64,000 nt of DNA from Streptomyces pinistramenti (GTDB taxonomy: Bacteria; Actinomycetota; Actinomycetes; Streptomycetales; Streptomycetaceae). Shown in pieces: positions 1 through 7,789 of the stretch; the first letter of the stretch is position 1; each line of letters begins with the position of its first letter. The position numbers were made by a program, and so were the translations under genes. The notes beneath the pieces were generated by a model. That model made no database searches, was not told where the DNA came from, and was given only the letters and a program-made list of their open reading frames with translations. Where the stretch lies: contig NZ_JAJCXB010000019.1 in assembly GCF_020564935.1 (NCBI RefSeq), positions 62,001 to 126,000 of the forward strand. Reading direction: 5' to 3'.

Positions 1-221
1 AGTGACGCGCCTGAGGCAGTAAGAGCGGCCTGCATGTTCTCAATGGCTTTCGCCGCTTGGCCCGCGTAGTCCCCGATCGCTGCTGTGGAGCCGTCATCGT
101 TCAGCGGACACGCCCCTGCAAGGAAGATCAAGCGTGACCCGGCGGGCGCCGTGGCCGCGTAGGCGTACTCGGCGACGTCGGACAGGGCGGTGGAGCGGAT
201 CAAAGTGATGGCACGAGCCAC
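1..221 (-). CDS. RidA/YjgF-family protein (3' end outside window)
   Basis: Reading the minus strand from a GTG at 221 gives 73 residues beginning VARAITLIRSTALSDVAEYA and ending in the window edge. The text around IFLAGACPLNDDGS and the segment AAKAIENMQAAL match the N-terminal half of RidA (YjgF/YER057c/UK114) proteins, small trimeric enzymes that hydrolyse reactive enamine or imine intermediates. A purine-rich GGGAAAGGA lies about 10 bases upstream of the GTG. The remaining half, with the arginine that binds the substrate carboxylate, is beyond position 1, so whether the gene is intact cannot be judged. Family call is from motifs only. Confidence 0.7.
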   Translation of the reverse strand, partial: MARAITLIRSTALSDVAEYAYAATAPAGSRLIFLAGACPLNDDGSTAAIGDYAGQAAKAIENMQAALTASGAS

Positions 222-392
222 GGTCGTGGGGTCCTTTCCCCTCGGGGGTTCAGCGCGGACATCCTGCCAACGGCCAGTTGGCTTCTGCCTTCCCTTTTCT
301 CGCCGCCCCGCGAGAACGCCGTCACTTCTGCTCGATATTCACGAACCGCATGATCACCAACTGACTCCGGAACCAGTCGACAAACGCTGTTC

Positions 393-585
393 CTAGACAT
401 CAACGAAGCCAGCGTCCTCGATGTCGTCGACGGCGAACATGACGCGACGAATGCCCAGCGTGTTCACCGGCGCGTCCTTCGGCTCGGCGCTGATCGCCTT
501 CGGCGTATGGAACATCGCCAGCGCGATTCGGCCGTGACCGTCCGGGGTCCGCAACATGGCTGGCCGCGACAGGTTCGACCAGGAG
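393..585 (-). pseudogene. VOC-family (glyoxalase/dioxygenase fold) C-terminal remnant
   Basis: The minus strand encodes SNLSRPAMLRTPDGHGRIAL followed by the MFHTPKAISAEP segment, NTLGIRRVMFAVDDIED and a TAG at 393. This order is typical of the middle of VOC-superfamily proteins annotated as glyoxalase/bleomycin resistance proteins. There is no start codon or N-terminal module in frame, and after the second-module VDDIED the reading ends at once, so both ends are missing. I infer a decayed fragment, unrelated to the intact VOC gene at 4373. Confidence 0.6.
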
Positions 586-602
586 GAGGGGCTTGTGGCA
601 GC

Positions 603-790
603 TCATGAGCCCCTCAGGGGCTGGTGGATGTAGGTGGTCAACACCTGGACGGTCGGGTGCTGCCACAGGAGGTTGGCGGGCGGGCCGATGCCGGTCCCGT
701 GCCGCAGGATGCCGCGGATCTGCATCGCCATCACCGAGTCGCTGCCCATCTCCACGAGTGGGCAGCGGGCGTCGATGCCGATGGCGGGCA
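603..790 (-). pseudogene. Acyl carrier protein domain remnant of a type I PKS
   Basis: In the minus reading that stops at 603 the segment CPLVEMGSDSVMAMQIR is followed by LLWQHPTVQVLTTYI. This is the helix II region of an acyl carrier protein; the serine of GSDSV is the site of phosphopantetheine attachment, and the LW.HPTV. stretch is the usual helix III end. About 60 residues of ACP-like sequence are readable; upstream the reading degenerates and no KS, AT or KR sequence is visible nearby. I interpret it as a relic of a modular PKS or a carrier protein. Confidence 0.55.
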
Positions 791-964
791 GTTGTATCCA
801 GTCGGGAGGGACATCCTGCTGTGGGCTGTCAGCGCCGGCGCCCGCGGGGCCTACTTCGCTGAACACGGACAGGCGGGGTGCGCCGGCGGGCATCGGGAGA
901 ATGGGCAGGATGGCGAGGTAGGGGCTTACGGTGCGGGCGGCGAGGTCCCATGCCCGAAGCGACT

Positions 965-1560
965 GTGTGGTGCTGAGGCCGTCGGCGGAGGCTGCGGTGG
1001 CCCGCCGCAAGCTGGGGCGCTTCCCGTCGGCGGAGGTGGTGACCTCCGTGTTCGAGGACTGGCCGCTCCGGACGAACCGTTCGACGTGGTGCTGGCAGCC
1101 ACGGCGTTCCATTGGACCGATCCGGAGGTCCGGGTCGGGAAGGCAGTTGACGCGCTGCACGTCGGCGGCGTCCTGGCCACGATCGCCACCGAGCATGGCC
1201 GGCGGCAGCGAGGCGTTCTTCGCCGAAGTGCAGGAATGCTATGAGCGGTTCGATCCGTCGACGCCGCCGGGGCTGCGCCTGCAGGCCGCCGCCGATGTCG
1301 TCCCGGACTGTGCGGAGGTGGAGCGCTCGGGCCGATTCGGGCGGGTGGTCTACCGCCGCTACGAACGGGACCTGGTGTACTCGACCGCGCAGTATCTGGA
1401 CGTGCTGGGCACCTATTCCGGTCACCGGGCGCTCGCACCGACGGCACGAGCGGGCCTTTTCGACTGCATCGAGCGGCTGGCCGAGAACCGTCACGGCGGC
1501 TGGGTCATGCAAGCGCTGTCTCAACGAACTGCGGATCGCCCACCGAACCGTTTGGTCTCC
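965..1560 (+). pseudogene. Class I SAM-dependent methyltransferase, frameshifted and 5'-truncated
   Basis: Stitching three frames gives a continuous methyltransferase-like protein: VARRKLGRFPSAEVVTSVFE in one frame, FDVVLAATAFHWTDPEV with GGVLATIATEH in a second, then AFFAEVQECYERFDPSTPP through GRFGRVVYRRYERDL back in the first, and LNELRIAHRT in a third. The switches fall near 1065, 1195 and 1505. FDVV.A..AFHW is the motif after the SAM site of ubiquinone/menaquinone-type methyltransferases. The glycine-rich SAM motif I upstream is absent. With at least three frame changes it cannot encode one protein. Confidence 0.65.
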
Positions 1561-1934
1561 ACATCCTCCCCGTGCGCGCCGTCGGCTCCCTTCCGCGGCA
1601 TGGGTGCCCCAGTCTCCGGTGTCTACCGGAATCCGATCCCCGCGATTCCGGGGGTCGTCTCATCCCCACTCAGGCGCGCCGTTCCGTGGCGTGGAGGTGC
1701 TCGGCGAGTAGGCGAGCCGTGCGCTCCGGAGTGCGGGCCTGTGCGGCGCGCTTCAGGGGTGCCTTCGCTTGGCCGGCTGTGCGGTTGGTGAAGTTGTGAG
1801 GGCCGCAGGGGCGCATCCTGGATCTCATGTGTGCGAACGCCCCGGTGTCCTTGCCTCTTCCGGGCCGAGAGAGATCTGCGTGGCCCGTCGGCGTTCACCG
1901 GGCTACATTGGGGCGTTCTGTCCTCTGGGGGGGC
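1561..1934. other. Intergenic stretch without a recognisable gene
   Basis: Between the methyltransferase relic and the hydrolase there is no ORF I can support. The minus strand has an open reading ending with a TGA at 1670 whose last residues are RTARLLAEHLHATERRA; it looks protein-like and alanine/arginine-rich, but I do not recognise the family. A G-rich tract at 1927-1933 precedes the hydrolase start and may serve as its ribosome binding site. Confidence 0.3.
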
Positions 1935-2797
1935 GTGCTGCCGCAGATCGAGCTGTCATCCGGAACGATCGACTATCAGGACACCGGCGGCGACGGGCCG
2001 GTGCTGGTGTTCGCTCATGGCATGCCCATGAACGAGACGCAGTGGCGGAAAGTGGTGCCACTGCTGAACGGGTATCGCTGCATCCTGCCCACGCTGCCTC
2101 TCGGCGGGCATCGCCGGCCGATGGCCCCGGACGCGGACCTGTCCCAGCGTGGTGTCGCGCTGCTGCTGGGCGAGTTCATCGAACGGCTTGCCGTTGACGA
2201 CGTGACCCTCGTCCTCAACGACTGGGGCGGTGGCCAGTTCCTGGTGTCGGAAGGAAAGGCCCAGCGGATCGCGCGCCTGGTACTGGTGGCCTGCGAGGCG
2301 TTCGACAACTTCCCCCCCCGGGCCCCGCCAAAGCGGCGGCCGCGGTGTGCCGGGTTCCCGGTGGCGTCTGGCTCCTGACGCGGCTCATGCGTATCCCCTC
2401 GTTCCGGAACAACCGCAACGGGTACGGCGGGATGAGCCTGCGAGGGATCCCGGACGAGATCATGGACGACTGGTTCGGCCCCGCAACCCGGAGCAGGGCC
2501 ATCCGCAGGGACTTCGCGAAGTTCGCCGCCTCGGCGCCCAAGCGCGACACCTTGCCGGCCTGGAGCGAGCGGCTGCGTGACTTCGACCGCCCGGTACTGG
2601 TCGTCTGGGCGACGGAGGACAGACTGATGCCGCGTGAGCACGGCCACCGCCTGGCCGAGCTGTACCCGCAGGGCCGGCTGATCGAGATCGCCCACTCGTC
2701 CACCCTCGTCCCCGAGGACCAGCCCGAGCGACTTGCCGAAGTGCTCACCGACTTCCTGTACCGGACCGGCGCAGCGCCGGCCCGGGACACCGACTGA
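1935..2797 (+). pseudogene. Alpha/beta hydrolase (haloalkane-dehalogenase-like) interrupted at a C8 tract
   Basis: From GTG 1935 the reading IELSSGTIDYQDTGGDGPVL leads into HGMPMNETQWRKVVP (oxyanion-hole region) and LVLNDWGGGQ, where an aspartate occupies the nucleophile-elbow position as in haloalkane dehalogenases. At 2312-2319 a run of eight C residues ends the match; homology resumes one frame over with VPGGVWLLTRLMRIPSF, VLVVWATEDRLMP and IEIAHSSTLVPEDQP, ending in TGA at 2797. One more C in the tract would restore a protein of about 287 residues. It is either a single-base decay event or a homopolymer sequencing error; everything else looks intact. Confidence 0.7.
2312..2319. repeat. 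C8 homopolymer tract at a frameshift
   Basis: Eight consecutive C residues inside the hydrolase gene. Adding one C would join the two halves of the protein, so this tract is the likely site of the lesion, slippage or base-calling error. Confidence 0.6.
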
Positions 2798-2866
2798 GCC
2801 GAGAGCGGGCGCCTGCCCCGGCAGCGTGAGCCGTGCCGCCTCGCCCGGTTCGTACCGTAAGCGGCA

Positions 2867-3154
2867 TCACTGAATCTCCGCCGCATGGACGGGGACGGTC
2901 GGCTCCGGGGCCGGATTCCTGTCGGGTATCACCGCCACCATGAAGGCAGCTCCAGACAGGTGCGTCGCTGCGTCGGGAAACTCAGCCCATGCGGCTGGTG
3001 CCGGGGCGGCCGGTGTTTGCGGGACGGCCCCTACTCGTCCAAGGCTGGGGACTCGTCCGGCCTCGATGTCCCGGAGCATCAGCTGTGTGAGCTGGTCCCG
3101 CAGCGCCCCGGTGCTGTCCTTGTGTCCTTCAGCCGACGGTGCCCAGGAGGTCAA
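2867..3154 (-). CDS. Small hypothetical protein coupled to WYL regulator
   Basis: A 95-residue reading from TTG at 3154, overlapping the TGA of the upstream WYL gene by four bases (TTGA), which would suit translational coupling. It contains ALRDQLTQLMLRDIEAGRVP followed by an alanine/proline-rich centre. I do not recognise a family; no membrane segment or signal peptide is visible. Support is only the overlap, the reasonable composition and the absence of a competing gene, so it may not be expressed. Confidence 0.4.
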   Translation of the reverse strand: MTSWAPSAEGHKDSTGALRDQLTQLMLRDIEAGRVPSLGRVGAVPQTPAAPAPAAWAEFPDAATHLSGAAFMVAVIPDRNPAPEPTVPVHAAEIQ

Positions 3155-4272
3155 TGGTGGCGACGTGGTCCCGTGACCGCCGTGGTCGGCGGAGGGTCGG
3201 GCGGATGGCCCTGGTCCGCGGCGGCGTGCTCGTCAAGGCGGCGGGCCAGGGCGCGTACGTGAGTGCGCAGTTCTGTGGGGTGTTCAATGACGAACGGGCG
3301 GTCCAGGGCGGCCAGTACGGGGGGAATCCAGTCCAGCCGCTCGGCTCGGATCCGGACGTGGGTCCATCCGGTGTGTTCGTCGGCTGTCGCCGGGCCGGTT
3401 GAGGCGTCGGAGCGGGGCTCGTCGGTATGAGTCCGGTGGGTGTCGTCGAGGGCGGTCGTGGTCGCGATTGTGGACAAAGTGGCGATTTCGGCTGGGAGAT
3501 GGCGGCGGATGTGCTGGATGCTGCCGCGTATGCGGAGCGAGACATCGTGGGTCCAGGGCGTCTGCGCGAGGCTGTCCAGCACGGTGGCCGCCGGATCGAA
3601 TGATTCCGGGACGACGAACGAGCCGGACTGCACGGTCATGGCGGCGATCCGGTCCAGCCGAAAGGTGCGTATCTCCCCGTCGTCACCGGCGGTCGGGTCT
3701 GCGGCGGTGAGGTACCAGCGTCCGGAATGCGCCACGAGTCCGTAGGGCAAGACGGTGCGGTCGCTGCTGCGGCCCTTGCGGTCGGTGTAGGTGACCGCTA
3801 CCGGACGCCGATGAAGTGCTGCCTCGGCAAGTCCGAGCAGCACGCCCGTTTCCGGGGCCGCGGCAAGGCGGGGCCGCGCGGTGAAATCGGCCGTATCCAG
3901 CAGCGCCTCCAACCGTCGGCCCAGAGGCTTGGGCAGCACTCGCCGCAGTTTCGCCGCGGCGCTCTCGCTCGCCGCGGCGGACGTGGTGACCAGTCCGGCC
4001 CGCTGCGCGGCCAGGAGGCCGAGCACGACGGCCAGGGCCTCTTCGTCGGTGAGCATCAGCGGGGGCATCCGGTAGCCAGGGGCGAGCCGGTAACCGCCGT
4101 AGCGGCCACGCACCGAGTCGACGGGCACGCCGAGATCCAGCAGGTGCCCGGCATAGCGACGGACGGTGCGTTCGTCGACTCCGAGGCGGGCGGCCAGGTC
4201 GGGGACGGTGCGGATGCCGCCCCCTTGAAGGATCTCCAGGAGAGCGAGCACCCGAGTGGTCGATGTGGTCAC
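3151..4272 (-). CDS. HTH-WYL transcriptional regulator (YafY type)
   Basis: A 373-residue protein beginning VTTSTTRVLALLEILQ. The N-terminal winged helix (TVPDLAARLGVDERTVRRYA, then GRYGGYRLAPGYRMPPLML) is the DeoR-like HTH of YafY/YobV regulators; the middle (VAVTYTDRKGR, LPYGLVAHSGRWYL, FRLDRIAAM) is the WYL ligand-binding module; the C-terminal part is WCX-like. Such proteins sense small molecules or nucleic acid and control adjacent genes. It is divergent from a VOC-family gene at 4373, a pairing often seen for this subfamily, so that gene is the likely target. An ATG at 4290 is an alternative start; GTG 4272 fits family N-termini better. Confidence 0.85.
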   Translation of the reverse strand: MTTSTTRVLALLEILQGGGIRTVPDLAARLGVDERTVRRYAGHLLDLGVPVDSVRGRYGGYRLAPGYRMPPLMLTDEEALAVVLGLLAAQRAGLVTTSAAASESAAAKLRRVLPKPLGRRLEALLDTADFTARPRLAAAPETGVLLGLAEAALHRRPVAVTYTDRKGRSSDRTVLPYGLVAHSGRWYLTAADPTAGDDGEIRTFRLDRIAAMTVQSGSFVVPESFDPAATVLDSLAQTPWTHDVSLRIRGSIQHIRRHLPAEIATLSTIATTTALDDTHRTHTDEPRSDASTGPATADEHTGWTHVRIRAERLDWIPPVLAALDRPFVIEHPTELRTHVRALARRLDEHAAADQGHPPDPPPTTAVTGPRRHH

Positions 4273-4372
4273 CCGGCAAGTTTGCCGCATATAGCGGGCG
4301 GATTCTGCCCGGTATTGGTCTTAGCGTTCGGGGCGTTCCTTCATCCGGCATCACCCTTGGCAGGAAGCCCCC

Positions 4373-4771
4373 ATGAACTTCGTTTCGACCCGCATGATCA
4401 CCCGTGACGTCACTCGCCTCGTCGAGTTCTACGAGCAGGTCACCGCCGTTCCGGCGAGGTGGTCGACCCCTGAATTCGCCGAACTCGTGACGGCGTCGTG
4501 CACGCTGGCACTCGCGAGCGACCGCACCGTGGCGCTGTTCGGCGGCGACTCCGCCCAGCCGGCCGCCAACCGCTCGGTGATCATTGAATTCCGCGTCGCC
4601 GACGTCGATGCGGAATATCAGCGTCTGACGTCCCTCGGCTGCGAGTTCGTCCAGAAGCCGACGACGATGCCGTGGGGCAACCGCTCCCTCCTCTTCCGGG
4701 ATCCCGACGGGAACCTGATCAACTTCTTCACTCCCGTCACCCCCGAGGCCGTGGAGAGGCAAGATCGCTGA
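4373..4771 (+). CDS. VOC family protein (glyoxalase-like)
   Basis: A 132-residue protein starting MNFVSTRMITRDVTRLVEFY, with one betaalphabetabetabeta module ending SLLFRDPDGNLINFFTPV. VEFYEQVT, the central FRVADVDAEYQRL and the terminal FRDPDGN are standard VOC-fold landmarks; glutamate and histidine metal ligands are not all evident, so catalysis is uncertain. Length equals that of single-domain VOC proteins. An AGGAAG sequence lies 7 bases before the ATG. It diverges from the WYL regulator with a gap of about 100 bp that must hold both promoters. Confidence 0.85.
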   Translation: MNFVSTRMITRDVTRLVEFYEQVTAVPARWSTPEFAELVTASCTLALASDRTVALFGGDSAQPAANRSVIIEFRVADVDAEYQRLTSLGCEFVQKPTTMPWGNRSLLFRDPDGNLINFFTPVTPEAVERQDR

Positions 4772-5112
4772 CGAGTTCGTGCGTGGCTGGGACGGGACGC
4801 GGCGGCACTCCGGCTCTCGGACGCCCTTCCAGTGTGCTGGTGTTGGCCATGACCGGCACGGTGTTCGCCGCTCCGCGGCACGGGGCTGCGCCACGGTGCG
4901 ACGGGGCCGCGGAGTTCGGAAGAGTTTCCGGCCGAGGTCACGCGCAAGAGCCTCAAGCGCCGTGTCCACCGCTCCGTCCGGGCCCCGCACGCACCCGGGC
5001 CCGGCGCACCCACCGTCGCGTCCCTGGCAGACCAGATCCTGCTGCACCAGACGGCCGCCCTGGGCGCCAACGAACTGGAGGCCCTGCTGGCCGAGTTGCC
5101 CGAAAACCCCAT
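4772..5112 (+). other. Unassigned degenerate stretch before acetyltransferase remnant
   Basis: About 340 bases with no supportable gene. One plus frame reads ADQILLHQTAALGANELEAL and looks protein-like, but the frame is not continuous with a start or with the following fragment and I do not recognise it. The region belongs to the same decayed block as the next three features. Confidence 0.3.
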
Positions 5113-5600
5113 CCTCCGGTGCTGGACTGCCTGTCCGTACACGAGTCGGTCGATGACCGCGCGGAGGTCGCCGCGCGCCCGATCGCCGTGGCGCACCGGC
5201 AGTTCCGCATGGGCGGCATGACCGAGGTGCCCGAGCTCCACCTGCTCTCGCGCAAGGACTCCTCCACGAGGGACGCGGCCGCCGCCCTCGACTGACGGAT
5301 CGACGCCGCGGCGCGGGCCCACCTCACCGACGTCCTGCACAGGCTCCGCTACGCGTGGACGCCCGATGCGGAACTGCCCGCTCGCACAGGCAGGTTGGTG
5401 TTCCGACCCGAACCGGACGACGAGGTCTTCCTCGGTGCCCTCCGGGAGATCGCCGTCGGGACGCTCGACACCACGACCCGGCGTATGGTCGCCCGGCGCA
5501 GCGTGGAAGCGGCGGCGCGGGCCGACCTGGAGGGCTACCGGGCCATGCCCGGCGACCGTGCCTGGTGGCGGCTCGCCTACACCCCCGACGGAGCGCTCGC
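5113..5600 (+). pseudogene. GNAT-type acetyltransferase remnant with in-frame stop
   Basis: One frame reads ELHLLSRKDSSTRDAAAALD, a TGA at 5293-5295, then RIDAAARAHLTDVLHRLRYA, GALREIAVGTLDTTTRRMVA and DLEGYRAMPGDRAWWRLAYT before diverging at PDGAL. The last part resembles the substrate-side half of Streptomyces GNAT proteins that continue into the acetyl-CoA pyrophosphate loop; that loop (R/Q-x-x-G-x-G/A) is missing because another gene fragment follows. The in-frame TGA and the missing CoA site make it a pseudogene. Confidence 0.5.
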
Positions 5601-5639
5601 GCCGGTCGGCCGGCCGGAGGCGGGCACGCCGGCCGGCCG

Positions 5640-5790
5640 TATGCGTTCCCGCTCATGCTCTTCAGCGCCCTGCTGGGCGACGCCGTCGCATGGCGGACCC
5701 AGCAGGACGGGCGGCTGGTCGGCGGCGTCGTGCCGGCTCCTGGCATGGAGCACAGCCTGGTCAGCGCCGGCAGCCACCCGGAGCTGGGCC
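5640..5790 (+). pseudogene. Clavaminate-synthase/arginine-hydroxylase-like oxygenase fragment
   Basis: The reading YAFPLMLFSALLGDAVAWRT, QQDGRLVGGVVP and PGMEHSLVSAGSHPEL matches the middle of Fe(II)/2-oxoglutarate oxygenases of the clavaminate synthase group (AsnO and VioC types), where LLGDP.GW.TQQ.GR precedes the HxE iron ligands. The fragment stops just before where the HTE ligand motif should occur. Only about 50 residues survive, in a different frame from the acetyltransferase fragment in front. In intact clusters such enzymes hydroxylate amino acids for peptide antibiotics. Confidence 0.5.
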
Positions 5791-5854
5791 GGCTCACGGT
5801 GGCCCAGGAAGTCATCGACGCCACCTTCTGGGTGCACCCACCCGCTCGCAGGTG

Positions 5855-6189
5855 AGCGAGATCGTCGCACGCCACGGCGGCGGTGGCGTCGCGGTCTCCC
5901 GACGTGATGCCTGGACCACTTCGACGCGGCGCGTTCCCTGGCCGCATCCGTCGGCATCACCATCGCCGCCGATCCCCGCGCGATCCGGGAATGGGCGCTG
6001 GTGAAGGCGCTCACCGGCGTGTTCATCGCCCGCGAGCGCGGCCTGCTGCCCATGGCCACCGACGTGGTCGTACACGCCTCCGGCCACTACGCCGACGAGC
6101 TTCTCGCTCCGCTCCGGGAGGAGCACATCGTCCGCGCCGACACTGCGGGCGCCCTGGCCAAGGCCGTGCTCGCGGCCACCGACGCGTAA
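5855..6189 (+). pseudogene. C-terminal fragment of a PLP-dependent (threonine-synthase-like) enzyme
   Basis: Two frames join to SEIVARHGGGGVAVSRRD and FDAARSLAASVGITIAADPR, then EWALVKALTGVFIARERGLL, TDVVVHASGHYADELL and a TAA at 6187. Alternation of a small domain, a conserved loop near the PLP pocket and a final VVHASG stretch resembles the C-terminal third of fold-type II PLP enzymes. The lysine region and first 200 residues are absent. The identification is tentative. Together with the two preceding fragments it may be debris of an amino-acid-modifying locus. Confidence 0.4.
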
Positions 6190-6324
6190 CCACCCGAGCC
6201 GCCCGACAGCAACCGAGACCTCACGGTCCATCCAACTCGCCTGCGCCCGAAGGGACATGAGCCAGACGCTCTTCCGGTCAACAGGTCCGGATCGTTGACA
6301 ACCGAGTGACGGCACGGGAGCGCA

Positions 6325-6786
6325 CTACCGGAGCGGGATGTCGGTCCCGTATGCGTCCATGTTCCGGGTGCCATGAATACGCCGGTCGGCTTCGGTGATG
6401 GCGACGTCGTTGATGCTCGCCTCGCGGCGTCGCATGAGGCCGTGTTCGTCGAACTCCCACAGTTCGTTCCCGTAGCTGCGCCACCACTGGCCTTCCGCGT
6501 CGTGCCACTCGTACTGGAAGCGGACGGCGATCCGGTTCTCGTGGAACGCCCAGAGGCTCTTGCGCAGCGCGTAGTCCCGTTCGCGCTCCCATTTCCGCGT
6601 CAGGAAAGCGACGATCTCCTCGCGGCCGCTGACGAACGTGTCCCGGTTCCGCCACAGCGAGTCCGGCGTGTAGGCCGATGCCACGCGTTGGGGATCGCGC
6701 GTGTTCCAGGCGTCCTCAGCTGCCTGGACCTTCTGCAGGGCCGTCTCCTGCGTGAACGGCGGATAGGGCGGACGGTCTTCCGGCAC
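6325..6786 (-). CDS. NTF2-like protein (DUF1348 family)
   Basis: A 153-residue protein starting at GTG 6786, seven bases after a perfect GAGGAGG. It reads YPPFTQETALQKVQAAEDAW, then VASAYTPDSLWRNRD, FLTRKWERERDYALRKSLWA and RREASINDVAITEADRR, the pattern of DUF1348/SnoaL-like proteins with a cone-shaped NTF2 fold. Function of the family is not established. It is divergent from the TetR gene at 6873 across two palindromic operators, so it is probably repressed by that protein. A longer reading from ATG 6822 would run through the operator and is less likely. Confidence 0.85.
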   Translation of the reverse strand: MPEDRPPYPPFTQETALQKVQAAEDAWNTRDPQRVASAYTPDSLWRNRDTFVSGREEIVAFLTRKWERERDYALRKSLWAFHENRIAVRFQYEWHDAEGQWWRSYGNELWEFDEHGLMRRREASINDVAITEADRRIHGTRNMDAYGTDIPLR

Positions 6787-6803
6787 TGCGGCCTCCTCGT
6801 ATC

Positions 6804-6819
6804 GAGAACGGTCGTTCTC
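6804..6819. promoter_or_regulatory. Palindromic operator GAGAACGGTCGTTCTC
   Basis: Perfect 7-bp arms GAGAACG and CGTTCTC around GT, just upstream of the NTF2-like gene. A second copy lies 35 bp away. The spacing and the flanking TetR gene make it the probable TetR operator. Confidence 0.75.
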
Positions 6820-6838
6820 CATCGGTGCACCTAAGATA

Positions 6839-6854
6839 GAGAACGACCGTTCTC
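6839..6854. promoter_or_regulatory. Palindromic operator GAGAACGACCGTTCTC
   Basis: Same perfect arms as the copy at 6804, with AC at the centre, 18 bp before the TetR start codon. Two copies centred 35 bp apart suggest dual control of both divergent promoters. Confidence 0.75.
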
Positions 6855-6872
6855 AACGTCAAGGAGTCCCGG

Positions 6873-7439
6873 ATGCCGGCCCCGATCACCGAGGAACAGA
6901 CCCGCTCGGACCGCGAAGCGCTGCTCGACGCGGCGGAGAGCCTCTTCTACGAGCGAGGGATCCGGGCGGTGGGCATGGATCAGGTCCGCGCGGCATCCGG
7001 TCTGCCGCTCAAGCGGATCTACCGGCTCTTCGCCGCCAAGGAAGATCTCGTCGTCGCGATACTCGGACGCCGCGACCGGCGATGGCGGGAAAGCCTGGCC
7101 GCCCACGTGGAACAGGCCCCGGATCCCCGCGAGCGAGTCCTCGCGGTGTTCGACTGGCTCGCCGAGTGGTTCGCCGAGCCCGGCTTCCGCGGATGCGCCT
7201 GGGTCAACGCCCACGGCGAACTCGGCTCCTCGTCCGACGCGGTGCTTGCCGAAGTCCGGTCGCACAAGCAGGCGTTCCACGACCAGATCGCCGTGTGGGT
7301 GCACGCTGCCGGGGCATCGGCTGTCGAACCGGTCTTCCTGCTCGCCGAAGGCGCCATCGTGACCGCCGGCGTCACCGGCGACCCGGCCCCGGCCCGGCAC
7401 GCACGCGCAGCCGTCGCGACGTTGCTCGGAACGCCTTGA
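6873..7439 (+). CDS. TetR family transcriptional regulator
   Basis: A 188-residue protein, ATG 6873 preceded by AAGGAG. The N-terminal HTH reads LLDAAESLFYERGIRAVGMD, QVRAASGLPLKRIYRLFAAK, followed by EDLVVAILGRRDRRW; the C-terminal ligand-binding part (CAWVNAHGELGSSSDAVLAEV) resembles TetR proteins of the type often annotated with a TetR_C domain. It is divergent from the NTF2-like gene and sits next to two GAGAACG..CGTTCTC palindromes, one of which overlaps its own promoter, so autorepression is likely. The P450 operon starts 140 bp downstream on the same strand and could be in its regulon, but no third palindrome is seen there. Confidence 0.9.
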   Translation: MPAPITEEQTRSDREALLDAAESLFYERGIRAVGMDQVRAASGLPLKRIYRLFAAKEDLVVAILGRRDRRWRESLAAHVEQAPDPRERVLAVFDWLAEWFAEPGFRGCAWVNAHGELGSSSDAVLAEVRSHKQAFHDQIAVWVHAAGASAVEPVFLLAEGAIVTAGVTGDPAPARHARAAVATLLGTP

Positions 7440-7579
7440 CGGCCCCGGCCCCACCATCAGCGGCCGGCCCCGGCCCGTACCGGTTGTTCCGCCACCCCAT
7501 CGGCGCACCACCGTTCGCGCCGCCTTCCCGCAGACAGTAGGACGGACACGGCGGGGCGTGCGCGGAGGAGTGGACCGGG

Positions 7580-7789
7580 ATGCAGATCGTTGTCGACCTC
7601 AATCGCTGCCAGGCGTACGCACAGTGCGTGTTCCTCGCCCCCGAGGTGTTCGAGCTGCATGGCGAGGAGACCCTGATGTTCATGCCAACCGTGCCCGACG
7701 ATCAGCAGGAGCGCGCGCGCCGGGCCGCGGCGGCATGTCCGGTGCAGGCCATCCTCACCGGTGAGCAGGCGGGCCCCGGTGAGTGGTGA
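7580..7789 (+). CDS. [3Fe-4S] ferredoxin
   Basis: A 69-residue acidic ferredoxin: cysteines at residues 10, 16 and 53 in the contexts NRCQAYAQC and AAACPVQAI. Only three cluster ligands are present, the central position of the first loop being non-cysteine, which is the hallmark of the small 3Fe-4S ferredoxins that donate electrons to Streptomyces P450s. The ATG follows GGAGTGGACCGGG. The end overlaps the reductase gene, and the P450 follows, so the three form a complete electron-transfer chain. Confidence 0.93.
   Translation: MQIVVDLNRCQAYAQCVFLAPEVFELHGEETLMFMPTVPDDQQERARRAAAACPVQAILTGEQAGPGEW

Noticed and set aside
1670..1800. Minus-strand tail ending LLAEHLHATERRA
   Set aside because: Protein-like but no start, no family recognised; listed only as part of the intergenic entry.
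4950..5110. Sigma-54-like or siderophore-related reading ADQILLHQTAALGANELEAL
   Set aside because: Resemblance is only to leucine-rich helices; no continuous frame or diagnostic motif.
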